Source of the DNA: Amphirosellinia nigrospora | Taxonomy: Eukaryota > Ascomycota > Sordariomycetes > Xylariales > Xylariaceae | Assembly: GCA_004123355.1 (NCBI GenBank) | Contig: SCHM01000002.1 | Location: 7,351,569 to 7,415,568, forward strand | Length of the DNA: 64,000 bases | Direction of reading: 5' to 3' | Part shown: in pieces, positions 12,531 to 23,045 of the stretch | Layout of the letters: each line of letters starts with the position of its first letter | Position numbering within the stretch: the first letter of the stretch is position 1 | The notes under the pieces: generated by a model | Database searches by the model: none | Told to the model about the DNA's origin: nothing | The model's input: the letters and a program-made list of their open reading frames with translations, nothing else | Position numbers and translations under genes: made by a program

Positions 12531-13495
12531 ATGAGTTACGCCGATTATGCTGGGTATGCTGGGTACGCATGGCCTGCAGGGTATGCGCCAGACCATCCGT
12601 CGCCCATGGTCCTCCGCTAGGCCAAGCAAATGCCATCCCACCGCATCCCTTGCCTATTCAACCTCCGCTTATGCCCGGCGCGATGACGCAGTGAGTTCTG
12701 TCCTCCTTGTCCTACATTGCAAGTGCCTAGTACTAATCGCCTCGATCGTAGAAATCCTCAAGCGGCGCCAGCTTTGCGACTGGTGCCAACAAGGTCGCCG
12801 AAACCAGCCCAGGCCCGAGATAAGATCACCCCTCCCTCAGCCGCGTCCGGTGGTGTGCCCGACCCTACACCTGAGTATCTAGAGGTCGCGTCGCATCCGC
12901 CTTTCCTCCTCCCACAGCCGCGCAATCTTCTAGTCGTTGTCGACCTAAACGGCACACTCCTACATCGACCCAGCCGTCACAGTCCGACTCGTTTTGTCGA
13001 ACGCCCCACGCACGGTCCTTCATCTCCTACTGCATCAATACGTTTACCGTCGTCATCTGGTCATCGGCGCGATCCCAGAATGTCAGCAACATGTGCCAAC
13101 AACTACTGTCACCCGAAGATCGAGCTAAGGTCGTGGCGGTATGGAGCAGAGAAAACTTTGGCCTATCAAAATTCGACTTCAACCAAAGAGTACAATGCTA
13201 CAAGCGGTTGACTGCGCTATGGAACGATCCGACTGTTGCTGCGAGTCATCCGATGGCCGCAAGTGGCGAGAAATGGAGCCAGTTGAACACGGTGCTAGTA
13301 GATGACTCAATCGAGAAAGCAAGGAGCGAGCCGTTTAATCTCATCCAACTCCCTGAATTTGAGGGCGATGCGAAGGAACCCGGCTTCGTGTTGCCGCAGG
13401 TCCACGATTACTTGAACCAGTGCAGTGAACAAGCGAATGTCAGCGCGTATATGAAGAGCCAACCTTTTCAGATCAAACCTGAATTCACTCTTTAA
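12531..13495 (+). CDS. FCP1/NIF-like HAD-family protein with DLNGT catalytic loop
   Basis: This resembles the NLI-interacting-factor (FCP1/TIM50-like) HAD phosphatase domain. Exon 1 is 12531-12690 (MSYADYAGYAGYAWPAGYAP, a Tyr/Ala/Gly/Pro-rich head); the intron 12691-12751 has GTGAGT and CGTAG; exon 2 runs from 12752. HAD motif I is LLVVVDLNGTLLHRP. Further blocks are TFTVVIWSSARSQNVSNMC, VAVWSRENFGLS and the motif-III-like VLVDDSIEKARSEPFNLI. The usual second Asp of DxDxT is Asn here, so catalysis by the standard mechanism is doubtful unless that residue is substituted. Frame changes lie near 12605 (a CCC run) and between about 12980 and 13090. Its role is unknown; homologues that I recall in other ascomycetes share the DLNGT form. 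Confidence 0.8.
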
Positions 13496-14379
13496 ATCCG
13501 CAGCATTTGCGCCGTTGATATTGTATGAAGGGCGGAAGTGTATTGGACTATTTTAGGAGGGTTTGTATTGTATATATGGTCAACACCTGTATATACAGGC
13601 TGGTCCAGTCGTGGAGACCAGTACCAAGGATACGGAACAAACGTGTTATGATACGGCCATGGTAAGATGAACGAGGATGAATGTGTATACGAAGATTTGA
13701 TACCCATTGCTCATGCAAAAAAATGAATGAGCATTTGCTAAGCCCAGAAGGCTACCACACTAAAAGCTCCAGCAGCACTTTCTCGGAAATATCATGTTTC
13801 TCAATCGCGACTTTCCTCTATCTAAAGATGATGTGAAGTGGAGATAATGCTTCTCAGCAGCACCTACGCTCAATTCAGTTACAAGAGCCTCGGCCCACGA
13901 GACGGAACCGGAACCGGGGCTGCTGCGGTGAAGGTTGGTGTAAATATGGAGAACGAGACCCGCTTCTATCTAGTGTAGCTTCGGGGGAAAGGTATACTAA
14001 TAATCAGTAGATCTACCGTCTGCGATTACGTAGTATGCGTTGATCGACCACAAGTCAACTTCTTTATTGGGGTATATCGAATACACCGACGAATAGATAA
14101 TGTAACTCTATTCTAGCGATTCTTTTGAGTAGAGCGGTTCACTGCGTGTTAGACTGATTTTCACTTTGCTTTCCTCGCTTTAGTCTCATGTCCTCCGCCG
14201 CTTTGATTTATCATTTCAAAGATACGATAGAACATTCGAGCGAAGGGATTTAATTTGGTTACTTGCTCTAGAAAGGAGTGAGTTGGGGAACGGGGAGTGA
14301 AAAGGATAAAAGGGACAAAGAACTTTAAATCGCAGCGGCGGATTGAGAAAGAACGAAGACTTCGAGGGAGGGACCGAGA
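13496..14379. other. Intergenic
   Basis: This holds the 3' flank of the NIF-like gene and the leader of the carrier gene. No credible ORF, RNA or repeat was seen. Confidence 0.4.
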
Positions 14380-15449
14380 ATGGTAGCGGCCGACGCAGAA
14401 GGCAACAAGGCCTCGCCGCTGGTGGCGCTGCTTGCGGGAGGTATCGCGGGAGGCGTCGAGGCTGCTTGCACGTATCCCTTCGAGTTTGCGAAGACGCGCG
14501 TTCAGCTGTATGGTCATGAGGGCTCCCGTAACCCTTTCGCCGTTGTCGCCCGTGTTGCGCGCCAGGAGGGGTTGGGGCGCTGTATAAGGGGTGCTCTACT
14601 ATGATTGTGGTATGTTGCGCTCTATCTCTTGAAGTTTCAGGTGGCTCTGTAAGAAGGGGAAATGTCGAGTTGTGTGTTCGGGGAAAGGGGGAAAGGGGAG
14701 AAAAAGAGATGAGAGTCCAATGCTGGAATATTAGCTCGAAAATAACCTATTTTCTGCTATCAAGAAGAGCTATCAAGAAAACCTACTGATCACCTGCTCA
14801 GGGCTCAATTGGCAAAGATGCTGTACGATTCGTAATGTTCGACAGCATCCGATCAATGTTCGAAGATCCGGTCACACATACGCTCGGAACAGCACAGTCT
14901 ATCGCATCAGGCATGTTGGCAGGCGTAGTAGCCTCGACGATGATCGTCACGCCAACGGAGCGGATAAAGACAGCACTGATCGACGACGCGCGCACGACGC
15001 GGCGGTTTCGCTCGCCGTGGCACTGCATCGCGGTTTTATTTCGTGAGCAAGGGTTCCGCGGCGCTCTGTACTCGGGCTATGTCACAACGACGCTGAAGCA
15101 GATCGGTACGACCGGGTTTCGACTAGGGACTTACTCGGCCATGAAGGACTGGGAACGCTCGAAGGGCATCCCGGTCGACGGTGCCCTGACCAGCTTTGCC
15201 AATGGCGCCATCGCGGGCACGATTACTACCCTCGCGACACAGCCTTTCGACACGGTGAAGACGAAGGCGCAGCAAGCTAAGCGGACGGGGACGTTGGATT
15301 CCGTCCGCGCGATCATGGCAGAGGACGGCATTCGTGGCTTCTGGCGAGGTACGGTAATGCGCCTGGGGCGAACGGTCATGGCCGGTGGTATACTATTCAC
15401 GGCCAACGAGGAGGCTACAAAGATGCTCAGACTCATATTGGGACAGTAA
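14380..15449 (+). CDS. CTP1: Mitochondrial tricarboxylate (citrate) carrier
   Basis: This is a six-helix mitochondrial carrier with three repeats carrying Px[DE]xx[KR] signatures: YPFEFAKTRVQL, VTPTERIKTALIDD and QPFDTVKTKAQQ. The second signature, ending RIKTALIDD, is typical of the citrate carrier Ctp1, which exchanges mitochondrial citrate for malate or isocitrate. Exon 1 is 14380-14609; the 192-bp intron (GTATGT, CTGCTCAG) is longer than its neighbours; exon 2 is 14802-15449. One shift near 14573-14576 (GGGG, apparently one G short) restores ALYKGCSTMIV before the donor. Length is about 290 aa, normal for the family. Citrate export feeds cytosolic acetyl-CoA, so it belongs with the malic enzyme further on in metabolic terms. 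Confidence 0.9.
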
Positions 15450-16723
15450 TATCATCTACATGACTTATGATCGTTGCCAAGGTATGCAAGGCTATTTTCT
15501 ACGCGTTTAGGGAAATATTTAGAGATAAAACGGCCCTTTTGCCTAGGTCTTTGAAATTGTTTGCAACTTCGCGAAATTTTTTCGAGCTATTATACTAAAC
15601 AACTAGACGATTTTTCGGTAGCGAACGTCATACATTGTACGATAGTCACACATCAAACAAGACTAGCTCAAAGATGAAACTGGGTTGTGAGATGAGCACA
15701 ACAATAACTATAGCCTTCAATTTCAGTGAAAATTCAATAATTGGCAGACTGGTTATTGTTGCTCATGGTAGATCAATATTCGGTTAGAAACGCCCTCATG
15801 TTGACACGACAGGGGAACCCTCCCAGCCTTACATTTCAAACGCCGTTGAGGCTCTAGTGTCGGGTTTTAAGTTGTCACACAAGTATCAACTCGGTTCGTC
15901 GGGCTCGGGGTGGCGTCACTCATGACCTTCTATTCAGGGTCTATACGTGTTCTATCACCGGCAAATAACGGGGTTTGTCGCCTCGTTATGCCCAACTTGC
16001 AAAAACCTTTGGCAGGCCTCCCAATTTCACATCTCCCTTACTTCGTTCGTGTGGGCCAGTGACTCACAAATCGTCGACTCTTTGATACCATCCCTTTGAA
16101 CCCTCTACCCCTGAAATACCCGCGTCTCACAAGACCCCGCCGCAGGTAAGCTCATTCCCAGAGGCTCGGAATACGAGTGACGTATTTCTACTTATCCAAA
16201 TTAGCAAGTCCCATGCCCACATAACCTACTACCTTCACGCGATGCCGATCTGCGAGTGAATGTAACAAGAGACGAGAACCTACCCAAAGAGACGATCTAA
16301 ACATTACTTGCGGCCGTGGAACCATAGCGCAGCCAGCATGGTTCTACTACAATTTGCCACGTGCCGCCAGTCCTACGGAAGTTTTCTAGAACACGCAGGC
16401 AAGCAAAGTATGCCCAAGGGCTTGCTTGGGGAAATTACGGGAATGGCGCGACGGAGATAAGGTATGACCCAAACATCTCCCACCTTGTCACGATACATCG
16501 TTGCTCATCTCATATACCGACAGTACGTAAGGGAGTGAAGATATTTTTATCTTTTATAAAATTTTATAAATGAATGTGCGACTGCCCTTCCTCTGGGGAA
16601 GAATGTGCCCAATGTCTGAAATCCCATATCTTTCACCAACCATTTTCCGATTTCCCCCCCAATAGTCCATTTCTTCCATACTACGAAAAGGCGGCCCGAG
16701 GCTCCTTCACCGAAAGAACAACA
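15450..16723. other. Intergenic, start of gene-poor segment
   Basis: About 1.3 kb with no protein-like ORF. Short pyrimidine-rich tracts occur near 16090-16140. Nothing further can be supported. Confidence 0.4.
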
Positions 16724-17768
16724 ATGGCGTCTTTACACACTTCCATCCAGGTATACTTGGGCGAACAGAAATCGACTGCGAAGCTCATCTCGCGCGGCCA
16801 CCCGGACTTCGAAGCCTTGCAAACCTGTTTCACCAAGAAACCCAGCGTACAGCCCGCCCTCATAGCCCGCCCGCAGACCACCGAGGACGTTCAGGATTTA
16901 GTACGATACTGCTCGCAGAACGACATCGAGTTTGTCGTCTGCACGGGCAGTCACAACTCCCCGGGGGTACTGAACAGCAAGATGGCTTGTGGATCGACAG
17001 TGAGTAATGTTCATAAGCTTTTTTTCTTTTTTTCGTTTTGGCAACTTTAAAGTACATGCTTTCCTTTGGGCTTTCATGAAATGGAACTGCATTACCATAT
17101 CACAACACTGTGCAAGGTGAAACGTGGTCAAGTTGAGCACATGACAGCCTGCAGTTGACTATATGCGTACTGGATTTGTAACATAGGCCAAGGAATTGTC
17201 CAAACACCATTGCAAATCACGCTCTAAATGACGATAACTAACCCCTAGTATTGTAGTGCGGGACATGGACCACATTGACGTCGCGAGCGATAAGTTGACC
17301 GCGAAAGTCGGTGGCGGCATCCTCTTCAGAGGTCTTACGAAAGCCCTCGGTGAAAATGGCCTCGTCACTCCTGCGTACGTGTTCCCGAGTAGACACGAAC
17401 TTATTCCTGGCTTGCTTATTGACTTGAAATTCAGCGGTACCCTCGCAAATGTCGGATACGCCGGGTGGGCAACCCTCGGCGGCTACGGCCCCTTTTCGGC
17501 CTTGTACGGTCTCGGCGCCGACCAGATCGTGAGCGCCAAAGTCGTGAATTCTAAGGGCGAGCTTGTGGAGGCGACCAATGAGCTACTCGATTATATCATC
17601 GGCGGCGGCGGTATCTTTGGGGTTGTCGTTGAGTTGACTATCAAGGTTTACTCATTAGAAGACGTATGTTATTGTCCCCAAGAGCCTGGAGATATTGCTC
17701 ACATGTTTTGGGACTAGATCATCTCTTCCACGCATCTGGATGATTCAAGTGACACAGACGACGCCTGA
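16724..17768 (+). pseudogene. FAD-linked (PCMH-type) oxidoreductase, truncated
   Basis: This is the FAD-binding half of a berberine-bridge-type oxidase. It starts MASLHTSIQVYLGEQKSTAK, then has PALIARPQTTEDVQDLVRYC and VVCTGSHNSPG (the PCMH FAD loop). Introns are 17000-17256 (GTGAGT, TTGTAG) and 17375-17434 (GTACGT, TTCAG). After them come VGGGILFRGLTKALGENGL, YAGWATLGGYGPFSALYGLG and IIGGGGIFGVVVELTIKVYS. A third possible intron (17664-17717) leads to about 16 more residues and a stop at 17766-17768. The product is roughly half the usual 450-500 aa: the substrate-binding region and the C-terminal BBE segment are absent, and I find no continuation downstream. A frameshift near 16980 is also needed. 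I call it a truncated relic; a hidden distal exon is possible. Confidence 0.7.
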
Positions 17769-20257
17769 AACGCTTACCACCAAGGCATGCTAGGAACTGG
17801 TTGACGAGAAAGCGATCTGGAATCCGCTCCGTCTTCCGGCTCCTTAGCATTAAACTCTCAAAGTTAGATACGAAGTTATTCGCAGCAGCCACCCGGAGTA
17901 GCTAAGATCAAGAAAGCAACAGATAGACGGGGAGGACTGCGTCGTTGAATAATTGCGACACGAAGCTAAACAAGCTGGCAACACCGCCAAGTTCCCGCGA
18001 GAGACGAACGAAAACCTGATCGCAAGGCGAACCAGAGGCGCGCTTTCAAGCTATTAGCTTCAAAATACTATGCTCCCACGGCGGTCGGGGTACAAGCTAG
18101 ATACCCAAGAGATGCTTATAGGGGTGAGGCCTGACGAGGAGTCGGCGTTTGCTAGTCAAGCGTGACGAGATCGAAGGCAGCGTTGGGTCACATTGTGGCG
18201 TTCTGTGGAGAGATACCATCCATATGATGTATCTGAGTCTTCCATACCAGATCATCTTAGTGGTCTGGTATAGGCAGATATTATTGAGCTAGTGGAGCGG
18301 AAGCGATCATGGGCCAGAACTATTCTTCGACTAGGTGTGTTGCGAGTGTAGGTAGATATCTAATACATTCGTGATCAACATCTTGGAAAGATGCAAACTA
18401 CGCGTTCGTGACTTGACAGGGTAATATGACTGTAACTCCTCGTTGTCTAACAAGCTATATATATTCTCATCGACTGCGTGACCCGCATCAAGGATCACGT
18501 TCGCGCAGCCGAGCCATCTTTCGCTTATGTTCATACCATCTCCCCCGAAAATTCCATCTTCCTCACGCGTCATACCTCAAACCTAAAGGAAGAATAAGAC
18601 GTGCAATACTGTTAAGTTCTTCATCTACTATATCCTTTAATTCGCATCATTACTTGCATTCTTTTCATCGTCCATAACCCAACATGGCTAACGTGACGGC
18701 CGATATTGAGCAGCTCCTCGCAGAGCTCGTTCGAATCACAACCAAAATCGCTGTGTTGGTGAACGCTACAGATGTCAACACCTCTGACGACTTTGGTTCT
18801 CTGTCGTCTAACACAAATAGTCTGTCTCTATCAGCTGCGATTATCGCTGTTGCAGCATTTTTCATTACAACTCTCTAAGCTATTTTAGAATACTTAAGTC
18901 CATGAGAATCCGCTGGACTCAAGTGCAATATGGCGGCAATAGGCCCACTCTCTAGATATGTGCACGAAAATTGATCCTTCCGACATTGGCGCTGGAAGCT
19001 TTATTATGTTGTACTTGAGATGAATATATCCTGGATAATTTCCAAGCCATTAGGGAAGCTCCAGACCTCTAGTTCTAGCCTCTAATTCTAACGAAAAGAT
19101 GAAGAGCCTCTTCCCACTCCGTTGTCAGTTTCTTTGTGTCCTATATCGTCCGCGGGCAACATGGGCCCAGCTGCTATCTTTAGGTGGCTCCCAGTATAAG
19201 CGAGTTCTGTCGAACAGGTACTACATTGATGTAGACAGTATACCTAGATCTCTCGATGTCCCGCCGCAGATAGCTGACATAATAAAGCGAGCTTAGATAT
19301 AGTCCACAAGACGTAATGGAGATGCAAATTATTATTCTGGACATCTCGCTTCATTCACTCCTTAAGGTGATATGGAAATCAGATAAGTCACAGATGCGGT
19401 TCGGTGATTCCAATATGCGAATCACGCAGAATACATTTATAGGGCATGCTATGGAGGCTGTTTCAAATTGAATGCCGAACAACAATTGTTTTGAGTCTAA
19501 GCCCTTTGGAAATCTGGATTTGGCCCTTCGAAGCGATCCCAGCACGATACCAGCGTCTACTACCATAAACAAACAACATACGAGCCAAATAGCCGTATTT
19601 CCGAGACTACGTATTGTGCCCTATGCTTCATATCTTACGATTATCCGGCCATCTCAGATATTATTAGACATTTCACTTCTATCGTCAACTCACCGTCTAT
19701 CTGTCACACGGGCATCGCTTAATTGACTGGATATGAGGCCGACAGAGTCGTACGAGTCTCACGCGTCTCAGACCACCAAGACAAGTCACACTTTGGAGAC
19801 ACGAGTCTACGAAAATCTACGAGGCTATAGGAATAGATAATAATGCAACGGATATAGAATACTCCTCCCTGGAGATGTAGAAGATAGATCTTCATGGCAT
19901 CCTTGGCTCAATAGACGATTCTAGTCCAAGCCCTTTAAAAATCCCTTGTTACACTATCCCAGCAAATAGGTGCGTCAAGGGACTGGGACGTGTGTAGGTA
20001 TAGTTGGGAGTACCTAGGAGTAGTATTAGGACCCTCGCGCAACAATATTTATTATACTGTACTCTATGGGCAACACACGGAGGACCTGGCACGCTGAGGG
20101 TTAACTAATAATGTATATACCCCTACCACTTTCGGCTGTCCAGATAAGGTTTTAAAAGTAACGATAAATGATTGTAAATTCATACTCAGTGACCAATTAA
20201 TCTGCCATTGACATTAAATATTATGTCCCCATTTGTGACATCTTCATGGTATTATTC
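17769..20257. other. Gene-poor segment between FAD relic and DJ-1-like gene
   Basis: Apart from the small ORF at 18684-18878, no gene is supported. A 65-codon ORF (19099-19296) ends in a somewhat protein-like stretch (YYIDVDSIPRSLDVPPQIAD) but has no context. The sequence may be decayed coding DNA; it shows no terminal repeats or target-site duplications that I could find. Confidence 0.4.
18684..18878 (+). CDS. Hypothetical 64-aa protein with C-terminal hydrophobic anchor
   Basis: The ORF encodes a helical N-terminal part (TADIEQLLAELVRITTKIAV), a Ser/Thr/Asn-rich middle and a C-terminal hydrophobic segment (LSAAIIAVAAFFITTL) ending the protein. The start context is good for a fungus (ACCCAACATGGC), and a pyrimidine-rich leader precedes it. 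The layout recalls a tail-anchored protein or the end of a GPI-anchored one, but no N-terminal signal peptide is present. It could be a chance ORF. I do not recognise a family. Confidence 0.3.
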   Translation: MANVTADIEQLLAELVRITTKIAVLVNATDVNTSDDFGSLSSNTNSLSLSAAIIAVAAFFITTL

Positions 20258-21057
20258 TCAAGTCTTGATGACCAACCCCTTTAAGATGCTCCACGCGAAC
20301 CCAAGATTGAAAGCTGTCTGACTTTGGGAGTAGAATTGACCACGATCTCCCACATCCGCTATCTTGCACGCAATGTCCGCCACAGCCGAAGGGAAGTGTT
20401 TTCCTGTGCGAGCATACGCAGCAACAAGGTCGTTTCCGTTCGTGATACCTCCTAAGCCGTTGTCAGTCACATCCTCTCCCATAAATCCTATCTGTACCAA
20501 GTAAAGACGTACCACAAGACCAGAAATTCTTATCCTGGACCCATCTGTACTTATCCCGACGAGGTTCACAGTCGGGTGTTTCTGCTTGATCACGTCCTGC
20601 AAGCCCCTCGGTCCGCAGGCCGTCCGCCCATCTAGCAGCCCGGCGGCGCCGCACGGGAAGATGCCGGTGCAGACGCTCAGCACGTCGGTGGTCTCACACT
20701 TAGCATGGGCCGCCAGGAAGTCGGTGATGGGCTTATTGTCGTCCCAGGTCATATTGGGGTCCGGACGGGGACAACCATGATGTCTAGTTGCCCGGGCGCT
20801 GTACCTCCGGGTCTGTGATATCGTGTGTGGCGTATATGGCTAGATCGGGCTGTGAGGGGAACTTCAGCTTCATGTCGGTGAGGTGATGTAGAAAAACTTG
20901 ACGTTGGGGGCCATGTCCATGATGTGCTGGGGGAGCATGGGATAAGTTTTAAGTATTCCTTGCTCATCATGTGGAATACGTCGATGCATGCTAGGTCTAG
21001 TAGCTGGACGCTTTCGAGGACGTATACCCCTATCTTTACTACGGGTGATTTGGACAT
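20258..21057 (-). CDS. DJ-1/PfpI (GATase1-like) family protein
   Basis: The family includes DJ-1, PfpI and isonitrile hydratase-like enzymes and is common in filamentous fungi. Exons are 20513-21057 and 20258-20451, split by an intron with GTACGT and GGCTTAG. The start MSKSPVVKIGVYVLESVQLL leads into the family LDLACIDVFHM strand-helix. The nucleophile elbow is LSVCTGIFPCGAAGLLDG, and DKYRWVQDKNFWSCGGITNG is read across the splice. The C-terminal helix is FNLGFAWSILKGLVI. Frameshifts interrupt the 20750-20980 part, and one at 20555-20557 (a GGG run on the coding strand) restores NLVGDKYRW. Substrate is unknown. It lies next to an SDR gene on the same strand in a gene-poor area, but nothing shows the two work together. 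Confidence 0.87.
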
Positions 21058-21732
21058 GTTGGTTTAGGGCTGTAAGATACTGCTTTAAAGTGATGAAATG
21101 AAGAAGTAGTAAATTTTTATGTGAGTCTGACGCTTTATGAATATTTAAAAGTTCAATTTTACGAAGCAATGCTGCGTGGGCTGCTCTATTATATATATCT
21201 ACAATTTGCTACTCTTTATCCTCTCACAATTCCGGGCTATCACGGGGGAGTTGTAGGTTGCCGCGTCAGTCCGGTAAGGTAAGTATTTACAAAGCCACCA
21301 AGCTTAGCTCCAGAAAAGGCACTAAAGCTGGTAGTTAAGCCAATCATTTCTGTTAACTTTCTCGCGCTAACTAAACAAAGTTAGTCACTAGCTTGGACGT
21401 GCCCCGGTACTCATCGGCGACTCAAATGTCTGCCCGAATAGTTTCCTGCTTAGACATATTATTAGTTGTAATGAGAATTTACCTTCTCTTCCTCTTCCCA
21501 TATCCCCTTTTCGTGCTAGTAGTATCATGTCCCGGGCGAGTTTTTTTCTTCTCGTTTTTTGCGGCCTCGGACTCAGGGTCTGATAGGCGACATGTGCAAT
21601 AAAAGAGCCCTTCATTCATATTTATTTCCTTGAAGCTAGTCATAAATTCGTACAGCCTGCTAACCTTGGTACGCCGCCATCGACAAGAACCCAGACAGAT
21701 ATTGGGTTTAGTCCTCTGTTATTGAACTGTTC
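21058..21732. other. Intergenic
   Basis: This contains the promoter of the DJ-1-like gene and the 3' flank of the SDR gene. No supported feature. Confidence 0.4.
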
Positions 21733-23045
21733 CTAGGCAATCCAAAAGCACTTGACCTTACTTCCCAAACTCTTAGCCTCTCCCACTACAATGTCCGGAA
21801 TCTCGTCCTTCAGACTTCTGCCGTGAGGTTCCCAGCCGAGATATTTCCGCGCACGAGCCGCGACGCTCTTTGAGTTGGCTCCGTACCGCTTGTAATCACC
21901 CTCCTGAGTCTTCGCCTCAGGGATATAGCCCTGCTTCTTGGCTTCCTCCGCAATCTGCGTCGCCAGTCCGCGCCAAGAGTGTGACCCGTGCTCGAGGAAG
22001 AAGTACCTCGGGCAAAGATCTCCGGATTCTTCTTCTCCGGATCGAGAGCGGCGTCGACGGCTAGCACGAAGAAGTCTCCGAGATCTTGGATGTGCACGTT
22101 GTCCCATTCGGGCGAGCCCGCCAGACATGATGGGCGCGAAGCCGTTCTCGAGCGTGAATTTGGCCATGTTATAGGCTTGGATACTGCGCTGGTTCACAGG
22201 CCCCCGGCCGGGACCGTAGATCAACGGCGGCCCTACGATGAGCGTCTTGACGCCGCCGATTTGATTGGAAGACAAGACGATCTCATCAGTCACGGTGGAA
22301 GGCGTGAGGTGGAAGGGTTAGGATTCGATCGATGTCATCAATATCATGGCTACATCGAAGTCAGCACAGGCCTCAAGCAGACGAGACAATACTTTTCAGA
22401 AACGTAGCTAGCTTACTATTTCTGAGATGGCAACGGCGACTGCCCATATCTGTTATTATCCCAGTCATACCACTGCAGCATGCCGGTGCCACAGAGGTGG
22501 ATCCAGTAGCCGGGGTTCTCATCCGTGTGTCCTCTGGAGAGGCCTTTGGCGATAGCTCTGGCGGAAGGGAGGTTGTCAGAGGAGTCGGCAGTGTCTGTGT
22601 TGCTATTAATCCTCTCACCCTGCTGAGCTACGTCACTTGGGAACACTTACGAACTACAATATCGGCTGCAGCCGCAGCGTTTTCGATCACCTCCGAATCA
22701 TCGAGATTGCCATATACGAATTTTGCATTCGGGTACTGGCCGGATACCAACTTGGCCTTCTCTTCATTTCGCACGAGCAACGTGAACTCGAAATCCGGAT
22801 GAGCCTGATAAAGCGAGTATAATGCTTCGCCACCGATGTAGCCTAGTGAATCCGGACTGTCAGCTCGACATGGCTTATTCTACTTCTAGTGTTCTCATAT
22901 GTGTGCAACGCTTCAAGAACTATCTCTAACTTGGAGGGCACTAACCAGTAGCACCAGTTCTAGGAGAGGGGTTAGTACATGGGCCTTTTGGCGCTCAGTA
23001 AGTACCTATGTAGGGCGCTTACTCACAGGAAGATCTTCGGGCCAT
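21733..23045 (-). CDS. NAD(P)-dependent epimerase/dehydratase (extended SDR), five exons
   Basis: The model is exon 1 23027-23045, exon 2 22946-22959, exon 3 22651-22842, exon 4 22417-22602 and exon 5 21733-22349. Spliced, the N-terminus reads KIFLTGATGYIGGEALY, the Rossmann GxxGxxG motif, with the middle of it on a 14-nt exon. Then come FEFTLLVRNEEKAKLV, FVYGNLDDSEVIENAAAAAD, GYWIHLCGTGMLQWYD, TLIVGPPLIYGPGRGPVNQR and, near the end, HSWRGLATQIAEEAKKQG and RKYLGWEPHGRSLKDEIPD. These are typical of fungal nucleoside-diphosphate-sugar epimerase-like proteins whose true substrate is often unknown. Frameshifts occur in exon 1, near the exon 3/4 junction and at about 22010-22110. The last residues after LGSK may be intron read-through. 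Confidence 0.85.

Noticed and set aside
19099-19296. 65-codon ORF with protein-like C-terminus
   Set aside because: No family, no splice partner and no promoter signal; too weak to call.
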